Shown in pieces: positions 17,229 through 25,869 of a DNA stretch of 40,863 bases. Where the stretch lies: the NCBI GenBank assembly GCA_964510515.1, contig CAZEAU010000021.1, positions 1 through 40,863 on the forward strand. The letters are read 5' to 3'. Within the stretch, counting starts at the first letter, position 1. Each line of letters opens with the position of its first letter. The notes under the pieces were generated by a model. It was not told the DNA's origin, made no database searches, and worked only from the letters and a program-made list of their open reading frames with translations. Both the position numbers and the translations under genes were made by a program. The stretch is from SURF-21 sp964510515 (GTDB lineage Bacteria; Actinomycetota; Geothermincolia; Geothermincolales; RBG-13-55-18).

Positions 17229-17615
17229 TTGGGCGGCAACAACGATATCGTGCGGCTGCGGCTGCCCGCCGGTCAGTTCTCGCGTCAGCTCATCAGGCTG
17301 GCGGTATACCTTGTTGCCAGCCGCATGGATTTCGACCTCACCCAACTGGAGGACCTGCGCATCGCCGTCGACGAGGCCAGCAACTACGCCGTCATCCACT
17401 CGCCGCCCGACGCCGTCCTCCTGGTTGAAATAGAGCCTCTCAGGGAGTACCTTGAAATCGTCCTCTCTTCGCAGTTGGCTGAGAACGGCAATAAGCGTGC
17501 GGTGATGCCCGACTCCTTCAGCAGGATGATCATGGAGTCCGTGGTGGACGCGTTCGACCTCCAGCGAGACGAAACGTCATGCCGCATCTCCCTGCGCAAA
17601 CGATGCCCCGATTGA
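17229..17615 (+). CDS. RsbW-like anti-sigma factor (HATPase fold)
   Basis: About 128 residues. The region LEDLRIAVDEASNYAVIHS matches the N-box helix of RsbW/SpoIIAB-type kinases (Glu and Asn of ExxxN). The later ATP-lid motifs (DxGxG and GxGL) are not visible, so kinase activity may be lost or divergent. The TTG start at 17229 lies 8 nt after GGAGG (17216-17220); ATG 17211 and GTG 17202 are in-frame alternatives lacking ribosome sites. It precedes the sigma gene by 40 nt on the same strand, so sequestration of that sigma factor is the expected role. Confidence 0.75.
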   Translation: MGGNNDIVRLRLPAGQFSRQLIRLAVYLVASRMDFDLTQLEDLRIAVDEASNYAVIHSPPDAVLLVEIEPLREYLEIVLSSQLAENGNKRAVMPDSFSRMIMESVVDAFDLQRDETSCRISLRKRCPD

Positions 17616-17655
17616 CGGGCCGCATCCCGCGCGCCCGCCCGCAAGGAGACGATAA

Positions 17656-18432
17656 GTGAGCGGAGACGACGAAAGGCGCCTGGAACGGCGGCGGCTTATC
17701 AGGAAGCTATTCCACAAGTTGAGGGAAACCGGCGATCAGGCGGTCAGGGACGAGCTCATCTCCCTCAACATCCACCTCGTGGAGTACCTCGCGCGCAAGT
17801 TCTCCAACCGGGGCGAGCCCTTGGAGGACCTCCTGCAGGTGGGCTACATCGGGCTGATCAAGGCCATCAACCGCTACGACCTCGAACGCGGGGTGGAGTT
17901 CAGCACCTACGCCACGCCCACCATCGTGGGCGAGCTCAAGCGCTACTTCCGCGACAAGGGATGGGCCATACGCATCCCGCGCCGCCTGCAGATGCGGGAC
18001 CACGAGCTCAACCTGGCCATCGACCGTCTCACCCAGGAACTGCATCGCTCGCCTACCTTGCAGGAAGTGGCCGCCCACCTGAAGCTCAGCGTGGAGGAGG
18101 TAGTAGAGATACTGGAGAGCTCATACGCCGCCAATTACCTCAGCCTGGACAGCGTTTACGCCAACAGCCGCGAGGACCACGGCTTCTGCCTCATGGACTA
18201 CCTGGGCGACGAGGATGAGGACTTCGCCCTCGCCGAGGACCGGGACACGCTAGCCAAGCTGCTGTCCATCCTCACGCAGCGGGAGCAGCAGGTCATCTAC
18301 ATGCGCTTCTTCCGCGGCATGACCCAGATCGAGATAGCGCGCCGCCTCAGCATCTCCCAGATGCACGTATCGCGGCTGCTGCGCAAGATACTGGACAAGC
18401 TGCGCGGGGAGGCCGAGCTGGGCGAGGTTTGA
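17656..18432 (+). CDS. RNA polymerase sigma factor, SigB/SigF/SigG subfamily
   Basis: 258 residues, GTG start behind AAGGAGACG. Region 2 is complete (LEDLLQVGYIGLIKAINRYD then VEFSTYATPTIVGELKRYFR and WAIRIPRRLQ), as are region 3 (LTQELHRSPTLQEVAAHLKLS) and region 4 with its helix-turn-helix (MTQIEIARRLSISQMHVSRL). The missing region 1 and this wording of region 2.4 are typical of general-stress or sporulation sigma factors rather than the housekeeping factor. It is linked to an anti-sigma gene just upstream and an anti-anti-sigma gene nearby, so partner-switching control is likely. Confidence 0.95.
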   Translation: MSGDDERRLERRRLIRKLFHKLRETGDQAVRDELISLNIHLVEYLARKFSNRGEPLEDLLQVGYIGLIKAINRYDLERGVEFSTYATPTIVGELKRYFRDKGWAIRIPRRLQMRDHELNLAIDRLTQELHRSPTLQEVAAHLKLSVEEVVEILESSYAANYLSLDSVYANSREDHGFCLMDYLGDEDEDFALAEDRDTLAKLLSILTQREQQVIYMRFFRGMTQIEIARRLSISQMHVSRLLRKILDKLRGEAELGEV

Positions 18433-18573
18433 GTCCGGCCGAGCCCGGGGCGCGCGGGCGCTTCCCGGGATGGAGAGCGCGACCCGAGCCCCAGGGCTGG
18501 GAGCGAAGGCGGGCGGGAGCAGCCCAAGCCCTGAGCATGCGGCCCCGCGGCCCGCTGCGCGCGCAACCCGCCC

Positions 18574-19440
18574 TTATTCCTCCGCCCACAGGCGCGGCGC
18601 GCTCCCCTCGCCCTCCCCGCTCTCCCTCCTGTCCCCGCCCCCGCCGCCCCGCAGGGGGGCCACCCTCTCCTCGGGCAGCATGCCCGCCAGCATGGCGGCG
18701 TTGCGGGGGGCCTTGCCGCGGTAATGGTTGTTGAAGATGGCGTAGGTGCGCCGCGCCCCATCGTCCAGGGCGAGCAGGCCGGGTATCCACTCCGCAAGCT
18801 CCTCCTCGCCGTAAAGGTAATCGTACCTCTCCCAGGACTGGGCGTCGCGCTTCCACCACTTATCGTGATTGCGCCCGTGGAAGCGCACATACCCCGTGTC
18901 CCCGCTCAGAAACACATGGGGCCTCACCAGGCCCTTCAGGCGGGGTTCGTCCACGCAGCAAAATCCCATGGCCAGCTCGCGCAGCAGGTCCAGGGTTTCG
19001 TCGCTTATCCATTCCTCGTTGCGGAACTCGACCACCACGTCCTGCTGCGGCAGGCGCTGGCGAAAGAGGCGCAGGTAATCGCGGTTCGCCGCGGTGTTTT
19101 TAAAGCCCCAGGGGAACTGCGCCAGCACGCAGGCCAGCTTGCCGTGGTCCTCCATGGGGCGCAGCACCTCTCGGAAAAGCTCGAACTCTCGCGCATTGTC
19201 CTCGCGGGCATGGGTCAGGCCCTTGTAAGCCTTGATGATGAAGCGGAAACCGGGGGCGGTGCGCCGCGCCATGGAGAGTATGCTGCGGGGGGAGGGCAGG
19301 ACGTGCCAGGTGCTGTTCACCTCGACCACCGGAAAACGCGCGGAATAGTACTCCAGCATGTATTTCTTGTCCTGCTTCTCGGGGTAGAAGGGGCCCTTCC
19401 AGTCCTCATAGCTGAACCCCGCCGTGCCGATGTAGATCAC
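18574..19440 (-). CDS. DUF72 (YecE-like) TIM-barrel protein
   Basis: 288 residues. The hallmark start MIYIGTAGFSYEDWKGPFYP is present, followed by VVEVNSTWHVLPS, FRFIIKAYKGLTH, the VVEFRNEEW segment and YVRFHGRNHDKWW. This is full-length DUF72, a TIM-barrel family with suspected but unproven roles related to nucleic acid or iron-sulfur metabolism. The last 30 residues are low-complexity Gly/Arg/Glu. It stands alone on the minus strand, convergent with the sigma gene. Confidence 0.9.
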   Translation of the reverse strand: MIYIGTAGFSYEDWKGPFYPEKQDKKYMLEYYSARFPVVEVNSTWHVLPSPRSILSMARRTAPGFRFIIKAYKGLTHAREDNAREFELFREVLRPMEDHGKLACVLAQFPWGFKNTAANRDYLRLFRQRLPQQDVVVEFRNEEWISDETLDLLRELAMGFCCVDEPRLKGLVRPHVFLSGDTGYVRFHGRNHDKWWKRDAQSWERYDYLYGEEELAEWIPGLLALDDGARRTYAIFNNHYRGKAPRNAAMLAGMLPEERVAPLRGGGGGDRRESGEGEGSAPRLWAEE

Positions 19441-19574
19441 CGCCGCCTCCCTGCCGTCTTTCGCATATCTTACCCCATGCGGCGGCGTTCCAGCGCGTGT
19501 GCGCGTTGCCCGGCGAGGGCTTCGTTCTTTCCGGGGGGTGCGTGCCTCCCGGCGGTGTGTGCCGAAACGACAAA

Positions 19575-19604
19575 ACCCCCGCCGCTGGCGGCCGCGGCAG
19601 GGGT
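19575..19604 (-). terminator. Intrinsic terminator downstream of veg
   Basis: On the minus strand ACCCCTGCCGC pairs with GCGGCGGGGGT (11 bp, one mismatch, 8-nt loop), followed by TTTTG. It lies 35 nt after the Veg-like gene stop and fits a Rho-independent terminator. Confidence 0.75.
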
Positions 19605-19638
19605 CTTGATGCCTACCCTCTATATCCTCAGTTCTTCC

Positions 19639-19896
19639 TCAGTTCTCGAGTATCTTCACGTCGTCGATGGCGATGTCCACATAGCTGTACGCGACCCTCT
19701 CGTCCACGTTGCGGCGGTTTTTGAAACGGAAGAGGAAAACCGTGGGGTACACGCCCTCCACGATGCCCTCTTTCTCCTCCCAATGCGTCTTCGGCTTAGA
19801 CTCTTTCACCGAGATGCGCACCACCTGACCCACCAGGTTACGCATGGTTTCCATGATGTTCGAAATGTTGTTGTTCTCTATCCCGGTCGGCTTCAT
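19639..19896 (-). CDS. veg: Veg family protein
   Basis: 85 residues. The pattern NLVGQVVRISVKESKPKTHW, then EGIVEGVYPTVFLFRF, then ERVAYSYVDI is the Veg/DUF1021 fold, small SH3-like proteins that in Bacillus stimulate biofilm genes. ATG at 19896-19894 follows GAGGTGG by 8 nt; a GTG four codons earlier is possible. A terminator follows. A modest promoter (TGGATA at 19970-19965, 17-nt spacer, TAGAAT at 19947-19942, minus strand) lies upstream. Confidence 0.85.
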   Translation of the reverse strand: MKPTGIENNNISNIMETMRNLVGQVVRISVKESKPKTHWEEKEGIVEGVYPTVFLFRFKNRRNVDERVAYSYVDIAIDDVKILEN

Positions 19897-19941
19897 GCTG
19901 GCTACCACCTCGAGTCTTCCGTTAAATATACACGAACCAAC

Positions 19942-19970
19942 ATTCTACCACTATTCTTCCTGCATATCCA
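19942..19970 (-). promoter_or_regulatory. Possible promoter of veg
   Basis: Minus strand TGGATA, 17-nt spacer, TAGAAT. Four of six bases match the -35 consensus and five of six the -10 consensus. It sits about 46 nt upstream of the start codon. Confidence 0.35.
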
Positions 19971-20165
19971 GCCTTATTCTGAGAGTACGACGATCAGGGC
20001 GCCGGTTTTGTTCCGCCATTTGTGCCCTCATGCGCCGCCTCAAGGTCGTTTATGTGTTCGCTGGCGCCTCCTCTTTCTCCTTCACCTCGGCCACATATTT
20101 TTGCGATTTCGCTCCCGGGAAGGGAGCGCCTGGCGAGCCGGCTGACGGTGGGCGATCCCGTGCGG

Positions 20166-20400
20166 CTGTTTTCGGGCTCGGGGAGGCGTTGTTGGGGGGA
20201 GGCGGTGCTTGGGGGGAAGCGGTGCTTAGGGGACGTTGTTCAGGGTTGGCCAGGGGGGGCACCGTTCAAGAGAGGGGCGCCGCTCAGGAGAGGCGCGTTG
20301 CCCAGGGGAAGAGCACCATTCAAGGGAGGGGCGCCGCTCAGGGGAGGTGCGTTGCCCAGGGGGAGAGCGCCTCAGGGGGGGTCGAATCGCTCAGGGGAGG
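20166..20400 (+). repeat. Degenerate 18-bp minisatellite
   Basis: From 20264 six successive 18-bp units related to GCTCAGGGGAGGTGCGTT run to about 20371. Units 1-3 and 4-6 match each other as a 54-bp higher-order repeat (20260-20313 and 20314-20367). Looser copies (for example GGGGGGAGGCGGTGCTTG) extend left to about 20170. The array abuts the stop of the YlbL-like gene. The G-rich strand could form G-quadruplex-like structures. The rest of 19909-20390 holds only the veg promoter. Confidence 0.8.
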
Positions 20401-21557
20401 GCGCGCAGGAGATCCAGCGCGCCGGTGAGGTCGTCCACGGGGTAAAGCCGCAGGGTGGTGGACAAACCCTTAAGGTCGTCCTGGTTCTCCGCGGGGTAGA
20501 TGAAGATGCACGCTCCCTCGCTTTCCGCGGCACGGATCTTGAAGGGCAGCCCCCCGATGGGCCCCACATCGCCGCTCAGCGAGATCTCGCCAGTGCCGGC
20601 TATGGTGGTTCCGCCGGTGAGGTCGTCGGGAGTAAGGGCGTTCACCAGTGACAGGGTCATCATCAGGCCCGCGGAAGGCCCCTTTACCGCCTCCAGGTCC
20701 CATTTCACCTCCACGCCGGAGGTATAGGTGAAGAACTCCCGCACGGAAACGCCGATGATGGACCTCCCCAGGCGGGGTTCATACGCGGGCTGCAGGCGCA
20801 CCTCCCGGGAGCCCTCCTCCAGGAGGCGGTTCAGGTCGGGGCGTGCCGCCGAGCCCTCCCGCACCTCCTCGTAGGCGCTGGCCGCATATTCCTCGTCTAT
20901 CCTCCTTACCTGCAGCGTAACCGCCTCCCCCTCGGGCGTGGGACCGATGAGCGCCATGAAACGCTCCGCTTCCCCGACCGGCTCGCCGTTGACCGCGATG
21001 ATGACCTCTCCGCGCTTTATCTCCCCATGGGCCGGGTAGCCCGGGACCACCGAGGCGACGAACATCCCTTCCTCCCGCACCTCGGCCGGCAGACCCAGCT
21101 CCCGCAGCCCCGCCACCACGGCGGTGTCCTGGCTGAGCAGGGTGATGACGATGTCCACGATATCCTGGCCCTGCGCGTCCATTTCCTCGCCGAGGTAATC
21201 GCGCACCCTTATCAGCTCGAAGTCGTCGCTGAAGAGGCCCAGCAGATGATACAGCAGCCGCGATTCCCGCAGGGACACCGCGGTGAGCAGCAGCTCGCCC
21301 TCTGAGGTATAGGTCTCGGCGCCGTTTACCGTGAGGCCCTCCTGCAGGTCGAATGAGGGCCCGGGGCTCTCCACCAGGTACCCGGTGGGAACGGTCATCA
21401 GCATAAAAAGCAGCGGGGCCAGCAGGGCGATAAGCAGTTTGGACCCGGCGCTTGCCGCCCCCTCCGGCCGGGCGGGAGGCCTGCGCGGTGTCAGGGAGTG
21501 CGCCGGAAGCTGCGCCCCGTCCCCGGGGACGGCATCCTGCCGGGGCCTGCGCCTCAT
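20391..21557 (-). CDS. YlbL-type PDZ and Lon-like (S16) membrane protease
   Basis: 388 residues. One membrane anchor (about 40-60, LLIALLAPLLFMLMTVPTGY) is followed by VESPGPSFDL, a PDZ domain (about 163-220, MFVASVVPGYPAHGEIKRGEV) and a Lon proteolytic domain with catalytic Ser295 in EAVKGPSAGLMM and Lys340 in IGGLPFKIRAA. This is the YlbL/SdrC architecture of Gram-positive bacteria, a protease facing outside the membrane. Its start overlaps the stop of the upstream radical SAM gene by 4 nt (21554-21557), so they form one operon. Confidence 0.93.
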   Translation of the reverse strand: MRRRPRQDAVPGDGAQLPAHSLTPRRPPARPEGAASAGSKLLIALLAPLLFMLMTVPTGYLVESPGPSFDLQEGLTVNGAETYTSEGELLLTAVSLRESRLLYHLLGLFSDDFELIRVRDYLGEEMDAQGQDIVDIVITLLSQDTAVVAGLRELGLPAEVREEGMFVASVVPGYPAHGEIKRGEVIIAVNGEPVGEAERFMALIGPTPEGEAVTLQVRRIDEEYAASAYEEVREGSAARPDLNRLLEEGSREVRLQPAYEPRLGRSIIGVSVREFFTYTSGVEVKWDLEAVKGPSAGLMMTLSLVNALTPDDLTGGTTIAGTGEISLSGDVGPIGGLPFKIRAAESEGACIFIYPAENQDDLKGLSTTLRLYPVDDLTGALDLLRALP

Positions 21558-22591
21558 GTAACCACGTCCGCTTTTTTACCGCACTTGCCGCAGCCGCCGT
21601 CCCGCATGCCCTCGGTGGAGGTGCTGTAGCCGCGGCGCGAGATGAGGGTGCTGCCGCACTGCGGGCAGTCGGTGTTCGAGCCCTCGGGCGCGGAGACGTT
21701 CCCCAGGTAAACGTAGCGCAGCTTCGCGCGCGCGATGTCGCGGGCCCGCAAGAGCGAGGAGAGCGGGGTTGGCTCTATCTTCATCTTGTAGCTGGGGAAA
21801 TAGGCGGAGAAGTGCAGGGGCACCTCCGGGCCCAGCCCGGCTACGAAATCCACCAGCTCCCCGAGGAGCTCGGCGCCGTCGTTGAGGGTGGGGATAACCA
21901 GGTTGGTTATCTCTATGTGTATGCCCGCCTCCCGGGCGGCGCGGCAGGTGGCAAGGACCGGCTCCAGCTTCGACTTGCATATCTTGCGGTAGAACTCCGG
22001 ATCCATGCTCTTGATGTCTATATTCATGGCGTCCACGAAGGGGGCCAGCTGCGTGAAGGGCGCAGCGTTTATCGAGCCGTTGGTCACCAGGACGTTGACC
22101 AGGCCCGACTCCCGGGCCAGCTGCGAGCATTCCAGCACAAACTCGTACCAGATGGTGGGCTCGTTGTAGGTGTAGGCGATGCCCTGCGAGCCCAGGGACA
22201 GGGCCTCCTTCACCGCCTCCTGCGCGCTCATCTCGGAGGTGGAGGCGTCGGGCTGCAGCATGTGCCAGTTCTGACAGAAGTCGCAGCGCTGGTTGCACCC
22301 CCGCGTGCCCAGGGAATAGATCATGGCCCCGGGGTGGAAATGATAGAGGGGCTTTTTCTCGATGGGGTCCATGCCCCGTGCCATGACGCGGTTGTATATC
22401 TCGGAGTAGAGGACGCCGCCCGAGTTGCGCCGCACCTCGCAGAACCCCCTCCTGCCGTCGGCGATGACGCAGTCCTGGGGACAGAGCAGGCAGTGCACCT
22501 TCCCGCCCTCCAGCTTCTCGTAGAAAAGCGCCTCTTTCACCTCGACCTCCCCATCGTTCATGCACTCCCTATCATAATCGATTATTCCCAT
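21554..22591 (-). CDS. amrS: AmmeMemoRadiSam-type radical SAM protein (PflA-like)
   Basis: 345 residues. An N-terminal Cys cluster (CLLCPQDC, residues 34-41, and FCEVRRN) precedes the radical SAM motif CNQRCDFC (Cys99, 103, 106) and the GIAYTYNEPTIWYEF block typical of the AmmeMemoRadiSam radical SAM family. The C-terminus has a zinc-ribbon-like end (CPQCGSTL and CGKCGK). The usual partners AmmeMoA and Memo are not in the window. Substrate unknown. ATG 22591 follows AAGGGACGG. It is upstream of and overlaps the YlbL-like protease gene. Confidence 0.88.
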   Translation of the reverse strand: MGIIDYDRECMNDGEVEVKEALFYEKLEGGKVHCLLCPQDCVIADGRRGFCEVRRNSGGVLYSEIYNRVMARGMDPIEKKPLYHFHPGAMIYSLGTRGCNQRCDFCQNWHMLQPDASTSEMSAQEAVKEALSLGSQGIAYTYNEPTIWYEFVLECSQLARESGLVNVLVTNGSINAAPFTQLAPFVDAMNIDIKSMDPEFYRKICKSKLEPVLATCRAAREAGIHIEITNLVIPTLNDGAELLGELVDFVAGLGPEVPLHFSAYFPSYKMKIEPTPLSSLLRARDIARAKLRYVYLGNVSAPEGSNTDCPQCGSTLISRRGYSTSTEGMRDGGCGKCGKKADVVT

Positions 22592-22600
22592 CCGTCCCTT

Positions 22601-23047
22601 CTGGGGTCAACCCTCGCAAGTGGCATACTTGGGGTCAACCCTCGCAAGTGCCATGGCATACTTGGGGTCAACCCTCGCAAGTGCCACAACGTCACCCCGC
22701 TTGTCCTTTCCGGGGGTTGACCCTCGCAAGTGCCATGGCATACTTGGGGTCAACCCTCGCAAGTGCCACAACGTCACCCCGCTTGTCCTTTTCGGGGGTT
22801 GACCCCAGAAGTGCCCTCTATTTATGGGACGCCTCCTTCGATTAGGCACCATTGCAGATCCACCTAATTGTTCTGAGGCGTCCGGTCTTTATCATTCCAA
22901 CCCCTGGAAGAGACAAAGAAGAGAAAAGCAACGGTGCGAATGGCACTTGCGAGGGTTGACCCCGGAAGTGCCACTTGGAAGGGACAAAGAAGAGAAAAGC
23001 AACGGTGCGAATGGCACTTCGGAGGGTTGACCCCAGAAGTGCCATGA
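22601..23047. repeat. Cluster of palindromic hairpin repeats
   Basis: The motif GGGGTCAACCCTCGCAAGTG occurs at 22603-22622, 22631-22650, 22664-22683 and 22746-22765, with variants at 22712-22732 and 22793-22815. An 82-bp block containing it repeats (from 22649 and from 22731). On the right its reverse complement recurs twice inside a 71-bp direct repeat (from 22912 and 22983). Many units fold as hairpins: TGGCACTT pairs with AAGTGCCA around an inner GGGT/ACCC. No protein gene is present. The cluster lies between two minus-strand genes and resembles REP/MITE-like elements. Confidence 0.85.
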
Positions 23048-23061
23048 CTCCGGAAGGGACG

Positions 23062-25086
23062 CTAGAGAAGGATGATGACCAGGTGGGAGAGGCCGCCCAG
23101 TAGCAGGGCGAGGACCACGCTGGAGCCGGTGATGGCCAGGGAATCGCGCGGTCCCACCTCCCTCCATAGCACGGCCAAGGTGGCCACGCAAGGTATATAT
23201 ATCGCACATACCAGGGCAAAGGTGAAGATCTGCCCCCCGGTCATGAACTCGGTCAGGCTGGAGTCCGTGGTGACGCCGGGGATGGCCTGGGCCGCCAGCA
23301 CCAGGAGCAGCGCCAGCGCCAGCTCCTTGCGCAGGAAGGCGAAGATGAGGGCGAGCAGGGCCACGGGGGGGATGCCCAGCCACCACTCCGCTACCGGCCG
23401 CAGGGGAGCGGTGAGGCTCAGTATCCAGCCGCTCTCATAGAGCAGGCCCAGCAGGAAGCTCCCCACCACGATGAGCGGGGCGGCGATGAGGAAGAAGTCC
23501 TTCAGCCTGAGCCAGGTCTTTTTGAGCACGTTCCCCAATGTTGGGCTACGGAAGGGGAACATCTCCATGACCAGCCCCGCGGACTCGCCCGGCATGATCT
23601 TGTTGAGCAGCAGACCGGCGCCGATGATGACCACGAAGAGGATGGCGTAAAGGAGCAGGGCCTGCTGCCAGCCCACGAAACGCGCCACGCCCCCCATGAT
23701 CACCGCCACGCGCGCGCTGCAGGGCACGAGGACGATGAGCGCGCTGGCGATGACCCTCTCGCGGCGCGTGGATAGGACCCTGGTCCCCATGATCGCCGGC
23801 ACATTGCAGCCCACGGCGGAGATGAGCGGTATCACCGCCCTGCCGTGCAGACCCAGCCGGTGCATGAAGCGGTCGGTGAGAAAGGCCACGGAGTTGAGAT
23901 AGCCGCTGTCCTCCATGAAGCCCAGGATGAGGTAGAAGACCAGGAGATAGGGCAGGGCGATCTCCAGGACCGCGCCCAGTCCCTCCACCGCCCAGCCCAG
24001 AGAAAGGGAGAGGGTGTTCGGCCCCAGCAGGGACTCTATGCCGCGGTTCACCGGGCCTTCGACCACGCTCTCCCAGAAGTTGCCAAACAGGTCGGCCAGG
24101 GCGCCGCCGCCCCAGAAAATGATCAGGAAGAGCAGGCCCATCACCACCGCCAGGATGGGGATACCCGTCTTGAACGAGGTGGTGTACTCCCACATCCTCT
24201 CCCCCAGGCGAGGCCGGTCGTACTCCCGCCGCTGCTGCACGTTGGAGGCTATGCTGCCCGCTATGCCGTGCCGCTCGCGGGCGATCATCAGGGGGGCTTT
24301 CTCGCCATGCTCCTTCTCGATCTCCTCCGTGACCCGGCGCGAATACGAGACCAGTTCTTTCCCCGCCTCCTCTTCCTCCAGCAGGTCCAGGAACTCTTCG
24401 TCCTCTTCCAGGAGCAGGATGGCCAGGGCGCGGCTGGGCAGGCCGTACGGTATATTCCCCAGCTCCTTCTCGATGCGCCTGGCCAGCTTGCGCACGCGCG
24501 CCTCGATGTCCATGGCGTAGGAAAAGGGGATGGTGAGATATTCTTCTCCGCTCCGTGCCAGGTCCAATGCCTGTTGCATAAGCTCGTCGAGGCCGTCCCC
24601 GCGCGCTCCCACGGTGGGGACGACGGGGACGCCCAGGAATTCGGCGAGCATGTCGATGTCGGTATGCGTGCCCGCCTTCTCCGCCTGGTCCACCAGGTTC
24701 AGGCTCGCGACCACCGGGCGGCCGAGGTCGAGGAATTGCAGCAGGAGATAGAGGTTGCGAGCCAGGTTGTTGGCGTCGAGGATGACCACGACCACGTCCG
24801 GGCGGCCCTGCAGCACCCCGCGGCGGGCGGCCGTCTGGTCCTCGGAGATGGCCCCCAGGGCGTAGGTCCCAGGCAGGTCCACGATGCCTATGATATTGCC
24901 GTCCAGTTCCGTCAGGCCCAGGTTGAGCTCGACGGTCATACCGGGGTAGTTGGCGGTCATCACGCCCATGCCGGTGATGCGGTTGAAGATGGTGGATTTG
25001 CCCACGTTGGGGTTACCGGCGAGGGCGAAAACGTATTCCGCCTTGCCCCGTATCTTCTCGAGCTGCTCCAGGCCTTCCCGCTTCAT
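23062..25086 (-). CDS. feoB: Ferrous iron transporter FeoB
   Basis: 674 residues. The cytoplasmic GTPase domain has G1 GNPNVGKST (24-32), G2 region NYPGMTVE, G3 DLPGTY and G4 NLVD. The membrane part includes the gate regions (AVGCNVPAIMGTRVL and PCSARVAVIMGG) and about eight hydrophobic segments ending LLGGLSHLVIILL. FeoB imports Fe(II). Its start overlaps the stop of the DtxR-family regulator by 4 nt, which places it under that iron-sensing repressor. No separate feoA is present; a FeoA-like domain is fused to the regulator. Confidence 0.96.
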   Translation of the reverse strand: MKREGLEQLEKIRGKAEYVFALAGNPNVGKSTIFNRITGMGVMTANYPGMTVELNLGLTELDGNIIGIVDLPGTYALGAISEDQTAARRGVLQGRPDVVVVILDANNLARNLYLLLQFLDLGRPVVASLNLVDQAEKAGTHTDIDMLAEFLGVPVVPTVGARGDGLDELMQQALDLARSGEEYLTIPFSYAMDIEARVRKLARRIEKELGNIPYGLPSRALAILLLEEDEEFLDLLEEEEAGKELVSYSRRVTEEIEKEHGEKAPLMIARERHGIAGSIASNVQQRREYDRPRLGERMWEYTTSFKTGIPILAVVMGLLFLIIFWGGGALADLFGNFWESVVEGPVNRGIESLLGPNTLSLSLGWAVEGLGAVLEIALPYLLVFYLILGFMEDSGYLNSVAFLTDRFMHRLGLHGRAVIPLISAVGCNVPAIMGTRVLSTRRERVIASALIVLVPCSARVAVIMGGVARFVGWQQALLLYAILFVVIIGAGLLLNKIMPGESAGLVMEMFPFRSPTLGNVLKKTWLRLKDFFLIAAPLIVVGSFLLGLLYESGWILSLTAPLRPVAEWWLGIPPVALLALIFAFLRKELALALLLVLAAQAIPGVTTDSSLTEFMTGGQIFTFALVCAIYIPCVATLAVLWREVGPRDSLAITGSSVVLALLLGGLSHLVIILL

Positions 25087-25847
25087 CGGCGACCGCCGCC
25101 ACCCCTACGGCGCTGTCCCCGCCGGTGCGGCCCCGGTCCCGGGCCCTTGCGGGTGTAGATCTTGGACGCGACCTCCCTGCCCAGAGCGTACTGGGTATCC
25201 CCTATCTTGACCAGCAGGGGACCGCCGAAGGGGGCGACCTCTTTCACCTCTACGTCCACGTCGGGCAGCAGCCCCAGGGAGGCCAGGTAGTGCAGCAATT
25301 GCGGCTCCTCCTCCTCCACGCGGTCGATGCATCCCTTCTCGTCGGCGCAGAAGTCGCACAGGGGCTTTATCTCTTCTTCGTCCTGGATGTGTCCGTCCTC
25401 GTCGGGGATGGGATGGCCGTGGGGGCAGGTCTCGGGGTTGCCCAACATCTCCGCCAGCTTCTCCTCCACCTCCGGCGAGAGCACGTGCTCCAGTTTGCAG
25501 GCCTCGCGATGGGCCGCCTCCCAGTCCAGGCCCAGGACATCGGTGAGGAAGCGCTCGGAGAGGCGGTGCCGCCTGATCAGCGTCTTCGCCGCCCTCTCGC
25601 CCTTGGGCGTCAGGCTGATGGTCCGTCTGGCGCGCCCCTTCCCCTTGCCCCTCGCGCCGGCTTTGCCCGCTCCGGCATAGCGCACGAGGCCCTGCGCCTC
25701 CAGGCGGCGCAACATGTCCAGGACGGAGGGCGGCGTTACTCCCAGGTAATCGGCAAGGCGCGTGGGCGTGACGGCTTCCTCGTCACAGCTCAGCTTGAAG
25801 AGAGCCTCCAGGTATTCCTCCATTTTTTCTGTAAGCATCTTACCCAT
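25083..25847 (-). CDS. DtxR/IdeR-family iron regulator with FeoA/SH3-like C-terminus
   Basis: 254 residues. The N-terminal winged helix (MEEYLEALFKLSCDE then PTRLADYLGVTPPSVLDMLR) is followed by the metal-binding dimerisation domain (HRLSERFLTDVLGLDW, EACKLEHVLS, CPHGHPIP at 141-148) and a FeoA/SH3-like end (VKEVAPFGGPLLVKIGDTQYALG). Two oddities: a basic insertion in the wing (59-75, GKAGARGKGKGRARR) and cysteines 164, 167 and 173 (CDFCADEKGC) before the last domain. It is the first gene of the feo operon and probably represses it when iron is plentiful. ATG 25838 is an alternative start. Confidence 0.93.
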   Translation of the reverse strand: MGKMLTEKMEEYLEALFKLSCDEEAVTPTRLADYLGVTPPSVLDMLRRLEAQGLVRYAGAGKAGARGKGKGRARRTISLTPKGERAAKTLIRRHRLSERFLTDVLGLDWEAAHREACKLEHVLSPEVEEKLAEMLGNPETCPHGHPIPDEDGHIQDEEEIKPLCDFCADEKGCIDRVEEEEPQLLHYLASLGLLPDVDVEVKEVAPFGGPLLVKIGDTQYALGREVASKIYTRKGPGPGPHRRGQRRRGGGGRR

Positions 25848-25869
25848 CTTCTTCGGTTCATATCAGCGC

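Noticed and set aside
19844..20428. Plus-strand protein of 194 codons containing six-residue repeats
   Set aside because: It overlaps veg on the other strand, has no ribosome site, and its repeats simply reflect the 18-bp minisatellite.
22601..23047. CRISPR array
   Set aside because: Units vary in spacing, are present in both orientations, contain no unique spacers of constant size, and no cas genes are near.
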